From: Candidatus Limivivens intestinipullorum
Lineage (GTDB): Bacteria > Bacillota > Clostridia > Lachnospirales > Lachnospiraceae
NCBI GenBank assembly: GCA_018711185.1
Contig: DVIQ01000003.1
Location: 1 to 64,000, forward strand
Direction: 5' to 3'
DNA: 64,000 nucleotides
Positions 59,472 through 64,000 of the stretch are shown here, one piece after another. The notes under the pieces are model-generated. The model had not been told where the DNA came from and searched no databases. It saw nothing but the letters and a program-made list of their open reading frames with translations. Position numbers and translations under genes: made by a program. How positions within the stretch are numbered: the first letter of the stretch is position 1; each line of letters begins with the position of its first letter.

Positions 59472-60218
59472 ATGTATAAATTAATTATTGTGGACGATGA
59501 GCCGAAAATCTGCGAGGGCATTGCCGTACTTTTTCCCTGGAAGCAGATTGGTTTTGAGGTGGTAAAGGTCTGCTATGACGGGCTTTCCGCACTGGAATAT
59601 ATCCGTGAAAATCCTGTGGACGCGATTCTGTGCGACATCGAAATGCCAAATCTGAATGGTCTGGAGCTGTGCGCGGCGCTGGAAGAAAAGGACATCTGTA
59701 CGGTTCTCTTCAGCAGCTACCAGAAATACGAATATTTCCGGCAGGCCATCCAGTACCATGTAAAAGATTATCTGCTGAAGCCGATTTCCTACGAAGATGT
59801 AATGAACTGCTTCCAGAAAATACGGGAAGATCTGGACTCCAAAGCGCAGATTCAGCCGGAAAATCAGGAAGGCTATTATGAAGGAATTGTAAAAAAAGTC
59901 CAGAAGTACCTGGAAAAAAACTACAAAGAGGCTTCTCTGGAGGGGGCCGCCGCGGAGGTAAACTTAAGCACCAGCTATCTTTCCAGGATTTTCAAGGAAA
60001 AAGCCGGCATCGGATTCGCGGATCTTTTGTGCAGAATCCGGATGGAAAAAGCCATGGAACTTCTGGAAAATCCAGACTATAAAAGCTATGAGATCGCCTT
60101 TCATATCGGATATGACAATCCGAAAAATTTTTCCAGAGCTTTTAAATCCTACTGCCAGATGAGCCCAAGCGAATACAGAAGCTTAAAGCTCAGGAAAGGG
60201 GACGGCCATGATGCGTAA
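59472..60218 (+). CDS. Short response regulator with AraC-type output domain
   Basis: 248 residues from the ATG at 59472 with AAGGAGG upstream. The receiver has IIVDDEPKICEG and AILCDIEMPNLNG (phospho-acceptor Asp about residue 55) and Lys in YLLKPI. It passes with a short linker straight to an AraC domain (EASLEGAAAEVNLSTSYLSRIFKEK, then SYEIAFHIGYDNPKNFSRAFKSY). It is half the size of the YesN-like regulator at 13-15 kb because the middle region is missing. It overlaps the kinase gene by 11 bp. Confidence 0.93.
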   Translation: MYKLIIVDDEPKICEGIAVLFPWKQIGFEVVKVCYDGLSALEYIRENPVDAILCDIEMPNLNGLELCAALEEKDICTVLFSSYQKYEYFRQAIQYHVKDYLLKPISYEDVMNCFQKIREDLDSKAQIQPENQEGYYEGIVKKVQKYLEKNYKEASLEGAAAEVNLSTSYLSRIFKEKAGIGFADLLCRIRMEKAMELLENPDYKSYEIAFHIGYDNPKNFSRAFKSYCQMSPSEYRSLKLRKGDGHDA

Positions 60219-62004
60219 ATTTATGATCCGCCGTACCGCCCAGTATTTTGTAATTATGCTGATTCCCATGCTGCTGGCTTTTGTGTTCAGCAGCATTATG
60301 GTGGTAAAGCAGGCGGATCAGGAACTGCAAATCAAATGTGAAACTACCCTTTCCGACGTGGAGAACAGCCTGGAAACCGTGGTAGGGAGCCTGGCAAATC
60401 TGATGAACCGCTTTGTAAACGTCAGCATGATCAGTTCTCTGCGCAATCTCCTATCCAACGAGGAATATTCCTTTGGCGACGCCGTGGCGATCCGCTGTCT
60501 GAAAGCCTTTATGACCGCAGTGGGCGACGCCCACTCCTATGTGGAATCGGTATACCTTTATTTTGACGGCATGGACCGCTTCTTCTCCTCGGAAAATACA
60601 GTGGTAGACCTGGAATCCTCATCGGATCAGGACTGGGTTGACACTTACGATTCCATGAACAGCGATACACAGATCCTCGTGGAACAGAGACTTTTTGCCA
60701 GGGATTCTTATTCCGACAAAATCAATATTCTGACGGTATATCAGCGGATGCTGGTATGGGACGGGGTAATCGTCATTAATATCAATACCGACGATTTTCT
60801 TGAGCGAATCCATCATCAGGGGGACCGGGAATCCCAGATCATTCTTCTGCTCAACGAAGACGGTTCCCTTCTTTTAGACGACTGTCCGGATGATGCCAAT
60901 CTTCAGACGGCACTGACGGATCTTCTTGCCGACGGGGAAGGGTTCTTAAACGGCAAGCAGGGAGGATGGACCCGCTCTTCCGACGGCTGCTTATGGAAAA
61001 TCCAATATTCCTGGAATGATACCCTTCATCTGTATCAGGCTGTGGTTGCTCCGGCCTCTGCCCTGTGGGAGGCAATTCAAAGCTTCCTCTCCTTTTTCCT
61101 GGCCTTTTTCCTGGCCGGCTGCGCGGTGACCATTCTTCTCTCCTGGTACACCACCCGAAGGAATTTCGAACAGATCAACTACATGCTGGAGCTCTTTTCC
61201 AATGCCGAGAAAGGAATTTTCCCGGAGGCGCACCCGGACGCTTCCGCGCTTCCAAAGGATGAATACGACGCGATCATGAACAACATTCTGCACCTGTTTT
61301 TAAATACCTCCTATTTGAAAACACAGCTTGCAGAGAAGCAGTACAAACAGGAAGCTGCGGAGCTTTCCGTGCTGCAGTACCAGATCAACCCGCATTTTCT
61401 GTTCAACACCCTTCAGACGGTCAATCTGGAAATTCTGAAACTTTCCGGGGATACCCGCCCTGTGCTGGATATTCTGAAGAAGCTCACGGAAATCCTGAAG
61501 TATTCCCTGATTACCCCCATGCAGCCGGTTCTTTTGCGTGAAGAGCTGGAATATCTGAAGGATTATGTCAGCATTCAGCAGTCCCGTACGGTGCATCCCT
61601 TTATCGTCTATTATGAGGTGGAGGACTCCCTGCTGGATATGTATGTGTTCCGCCTGCTGCTGCAGCCCCTTCTGGAAAACAGCATCCTTCATGGTATTCG
61701 GGAGCTGAAGGATACCGGCTATATCAAAGTGCGGATTTACCGGAACCGCGGCCGTATACGCTTTGTCGTCATTGACAATGGAATCGGCATGGATAAGGCG
61801 GAAGTTCAGGCTCTTTATGAGCGGATCAACGGCAGCGAGTCCTCCCACATCGGCCTGCCGAATGTCCACCGCAGGATAACCATGCGCTACGGAAAAGAGA
61901 GCGGCCTTCATATTCTGTCAAAAAAGGGAATGGGAACCTGTATGTGCTTTTCCATACCGGCTGATACGGAAGGACTCTTTTTTTGTCCGGAAAGCAAAAA
62001 ATGA
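60208..62004 (+). CDS. Sensor histidine kinase of the YesM type
   Basis: 598 residues. Membrane helices lie at about 10-32 and 292-315, with an extracellular sensor of about 250 residues between. The kinase part has NPHFLFNTLQTVNLE (His about residue 395), the N-box QPLLENSILHGI (about 490) and DNGIGMDKAEVQ. It is partner of the short response regulator; together they probably control the solute-binding protein and permease genes downstream. Confidence 0.93.
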   Translation: MMRKFMIRRTAQYFVIMLIPMLLAFVFSSIMVVKQADQELQIKCETTLSDVENSLETVVGSLANLMNRFVNVSMISSLRNLLSNEEYSFGDAVAIRCLKAFMTAVGDAHSYVESVYLYFDGMDRFFSSENTVVDLESSSDQDWVDTYDSMNSDTQILVEQRLFARDSYSDKINILTVYQRMLVWDGVIVININTDDFLERIHHQGDRESQIILLLNEDGSLLLDDCPDDANLQTALTDLLADGEGFLNGKQGGWTRSSDGCLWKIQYSWNDTLHLYQAVVAPASALWEAIQSFLSFFLAFFLAGCAVTILLSWYTTRRNFEQINYMLELFSNAEKGIFPEAHPDASALPKDEYDAIMNNILHLFLNTSYLKTQLAEKQYKQEAAELSVLQYQINPHFLFNTLQTVNLEILKLSGDTRPVLDILKKLTEILKYSLITPMQPVLLREELEYLKDYVSIQQSRTVHPFIVYYEVEDSLLDMYVFRLLLQPLLENSILHGIRELKDTGYIKVRIYRNRGRIRFVVIDNGIGMDKAEVQALYERINGSESSHIGLPNVHRRITMRYGKESGLHILSKKGMGTCMCFSIPADTEGLFFCPESKK

Positions 62005-62253
62005 TACTTTTTCTAAAAAATAAGCAAAAAAAGAAACTATAAGGGCAACCGGCCGGGTTTACTTTCCATTTCCCAGATGCTATTCTTTTTTTATCAACCA
62101 GTGAAGCCCGCAGAAAGGAACGCGGCTCTACGCCGGCAAAGTCCGCTGCTTTCGCGTAGCTTCTCAGAATACGCTCAGATCACATTTTCCCGGGGCAGAC
62201 ATATGGAAAGCCAGTCAGACCAGCCGCTGCCCGCGGGCTCACAGGAGGTTTTT

Positions 62254-63537
62254 ATGAAAAAAAGAATTACCGCTATGATCGCCGCTGCCGCAATGGCATG
62301 TTCCTGCTTCGGCATGGCCGCTTCCGCTGAGGAACAGGTAACGCTCCGCTTCGCATGGTGGGGCGGTGATGACCGTCTTGAAGCAACCCTGGCTGTTATT
62401 GAAGCCTTCGAAGCAGAAAATCCGAACATCACGATTGAAGCTGAATACGGATCCAGCGATGGCTATCATGATAAGCTGTCTACCGCTCTGGCAGGAGGCA
62501 CAGCCGCGGATATTGTACAGATTGACCCGGAAACCATGCCCACCTACGTGGAGATTAATCCTGATTACTTCCTGAGCTTCGATGAGTACGGATTTGATTT
62601 CTCCAATTTTGACGAGGGCTTTTTAAGAACACAGATCAACGGTTATTACGACGGACAGCAGCTCGGTATTCCCACCGGTATCGCGGGTCCGACACTTCTG
62701 GTAAATCAGGATCTGGCCGATGCCATCGGCATTGATTTCTCTCAGGACTATGACTGGGACGACCTGATTGAATGGGGCAAACAAGTACGTGAGTATGACG
62801 ACAGCATGTACCTGCTGAGCGCGAATAAGTCCTACATCACAACCTTTATTTTCTATAACTACGCAAAACAGCTTACCGGCAAAACGCTCTTTGATGTAGA
62901 GTCCGGAGAACTGAATATCACCGAGGATGAACTGACCCAGTGCTTCGCCTACATTCAGTCTCTGTATGACAATGAAGTAATTGCCCCGGCATCCTACTCC
63001 GCGAATTATGACGGCGATAATCTTCAGTCTGATCCCAACTGGATTGATGGCAAATATGTAGCTACCTTTGCTCACGTTTCTACGATGAATGTTATGATGG
63101 CTGCCAATGAGGATGCCAACTATTCTGTAGGAAAGCTTCCGGTAATGGCGGATGCCAAGGACAACGGCTGGACGGCAAACTGCCCGCAGATCATCTCCGT
63201 AACCTCTACCTGTGAGCATCCGGAGGAAGCCATGCTGTTCCTGGATTACTTCTTTAATAACGAGGAGTCCATGTCTACCCTGGCCTGCACCCGTTCCGTA
63301 CCGCCTACCGCAAAGGCCAGAGAGATCTGTGAAGCTGACGGAACTCTTGATTCGCTCATGATGGAAGCAGCCGATATCTGCTCTGCTTACGGCGGCCTGA
63401 CACCTGATAAGTACGCTTCTTCCCAGGAAGGCAAGCAGATCATTACAGACCTTGTGGAATTAGTCGGCTACGGCGAATATACTCCGGAGGCAGCGGCTAC
63501 AGATGCCCTGAATCAGCTTCCGAGACTTGTTGGCTGA
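62254..63537 (+). CDS. Extracellular sugar-binding protein of an ABC transporter (family 1)
   Basis: 427 residues from the ATG at 62254 with AGGAGG upstream; the longer frame to 62077 has no ribosome site. The signal peptide MKKRITAMIAAAAMACSCFGMAASA has a Cys-containing core that might be a lipobox. VTLRFAWWGGDDRLEATLAVIEAFEAENP and STALAGGTAADIVQIDPE are hallmarks of family 1 sugar-binding proteins. It is 250 bases after the kinase gene, so it may have its own promoter. Confidence 0.92.
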   Translation: MKKRITAMIAAAAMACSCFGMAASAEEQVTLRFAWWGGDDRLEATLAVIEAFEAENPNITIEAEYGSSDGYHDKLSTALAGGTAADIVQIDPETMPTYVEINPDYFLSFDEYGFDFSNFDEGFLRTQINGYYDGQQLGIPTGIAGPTLLVNQDLADAIGIDFSQDYDWDDLIEWGKQVREYDDSMYLLSANKSYITTFIFYNYAKQLTGKTLFDVESGELNITEDELTQCFAYIQSLYDNEVIAPASYSANYDGDNLQSDPNWIDGKYVATFAHVSTMNVMMAANEDANYSVGKLPVMADAKDNGWTANCPQIISVTSTCEHPEEAMLFLDYFFNNEESMSTLACTRSVPPTAKAREICEADGTLDSLMMEAADICSAYGGLTPDKYASSQEGKQIITDLVELVGYGEYTPEAAATDALNQLPRLVG

Positions 63538-63553
63538 CAAATACGATCAGAAG

Positions 63554-63580
63554 GCGCCGCGTCAAAAAGCGGCGCTTTTT
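63554..63580 (+). terminator. Intra-operon terminator/attenuator after the sugar-binding protein gene
   Basis: GCGCCGC (63554-63560) and GCGGCGC (63569-63575) form a 7-bp stem followed by five T. It is placed where partial termination would give more binding protein than permease. Confidence 0.75.
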
Positions 63581-63662
63581 CTTTCCGCATTTTCATCAGA
63601 AATGGCAGAAGCCGGTCCGCGTATGAAACGGCTGCGGCAAATCTGCAGAAAGGAACATTTAC

Positions 63663-64000
63663 ATGAAAAAACGACTTTTTAAACATTACAGCAAGAGAGA
63701 TTACAAGGCATTCATTTATCTGATGCCCTGGCTTATCGGCCTTCTGGTACTCCAGATTTACCCGATCGTCAGTTCATTGTATTATTCTTTTACCGACTAC
63801 CGGATCGGCGGTACTCCTGTCTGGGTAGGACTTCAGAACTATATCCGTCTGTTTACCGAGGACTCGGAGTTTACAAAGGCTTTGGCTGTAACCCTCCGCT
63901 ACACCGTAACCACCGTTCCTCTGAAGCTTGCCCTTGCCCTGGCAATCGCGATGTTCCTGAACCGCAACATCAAGGGAATCAACCTGATCCGTACAGTCTA
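63663..64000 (+). CDS. Carbohydrate ABC transporter permease, MalF/UgpA type (partial, runs off the window)
   Basis: At least 112 residues starting MKKRLFKHYSKRDYKAFIYL. There are two hydrophobic segments (YLMPWLIGLLVLQIYPIVSSLYYS, then the start of TVPLKLALALAIAMFLN), with FVGLQNY-like WVGLQNYIRLF between them, as in MalF/UgpA permeases. The rest, including the EAA loop, is outside the window. It should work with the sugar-binding protein encoded just upstream. Confidence 0.9.
   Translation, partial: MKKRLFKHYSKRDYKAFIYLMPWLIGLLVLQIYPIVSSLYYSFTDYRIGGTPVWVGLQNYIRLFTEDSEFTKALAVTLRYTVTTVPLKLALALAIAMFLNRNIKGINLIRTV

Overview
The window looks like chromosomal DNA of a gut-type Clostridia bacterium, most likely Lachnospiraceae. 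The reasons are YesN/YesM (AraC-type regulator / His_kinase) pairs beside sugar ABC transporters, GH2 and GH106-like glycosidases, a Tad pilus locus of the clostridial kind (TadZ-TadA-TadB-TadC-Flp-DUF5702-TadE-FHA), a separate PilT/DUF4860 pilin-like operon, RibU and Gram-positive style AGGAGG ribosome binding sites. The genus cannot be read from the sequence alone. No rRNA, tRNA, CRISPR array or complete transposase gene was seen.

Layout. 0-5 kb: end of an FtsX-type permease, a HEPN/MNT toxin-antitoxin type pair, a flavin group (FMN riboswitch, ribU, an FMN-binding/ferredoxin fusion) and an FMN-binding protein divergent from an HxlR regulator. 5-7.1 kb: small Xre regulator, a small unknown gene and a RelE/HigB-like toxin with an Xre-ImmA antitoxin. 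7.4-21.7 kb: a minus-strand carbohydrate locus (solute-binding protein, two LplB/LplC-type permeases, a second solute-binding lipoprotein, sensor kinase, AraC-type response regulator, GH106-like enzyme, GH2 enzyme). 22-29 kb: BTAD regulator with a degenerate GGDEF-like end, a transglutaminase lipoprotein, and a six-gene pilin-like/PilT operon. 29-38 kb: beta-CASP hydrolase, a Cys-rich unknown, a secreted DUF6147-like protein, an anti-sigma-like protein, murG, two sigma factor paralogues, HIT protein, orphan histidine kinase and rhomboid protease. 38-48 kb: Tad pilus locus on the minus strand. 49-58 kb: glgB with a histone-like tail, GH13 enzyme, TetR regulator, a TPR/Ala-rich/AAA+ protein and an SH3 lipoprotein. 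58-59.4 kb: an AT-rich stretch with a consensus promoter, a 9-bp tandem repeat, decayed reading frames and a terminator. 59.4-64 kb: a second response regulator/kinase/solute-binding protein/permease set on the plus strand.

The most striking feature is a family of short structured repeats. A 134-bp palindromic MITE-like element (family B) with 15-bp inverted ends and 7-8 bp target duplications has inserted into loop L2 of the FMN riboswitch in front of ribU. Deleting it and one duplication copy restores the canonical riboswitch. A second full copy lies at 52407-52540 and several fragments are scattered in intergenic gaps. A second, 110-118 bp GC-rich repeat family (A) sits next to gene starts and within operons, and a third multi-hairpin element (C) lies at about 21.9-22.07 kb.
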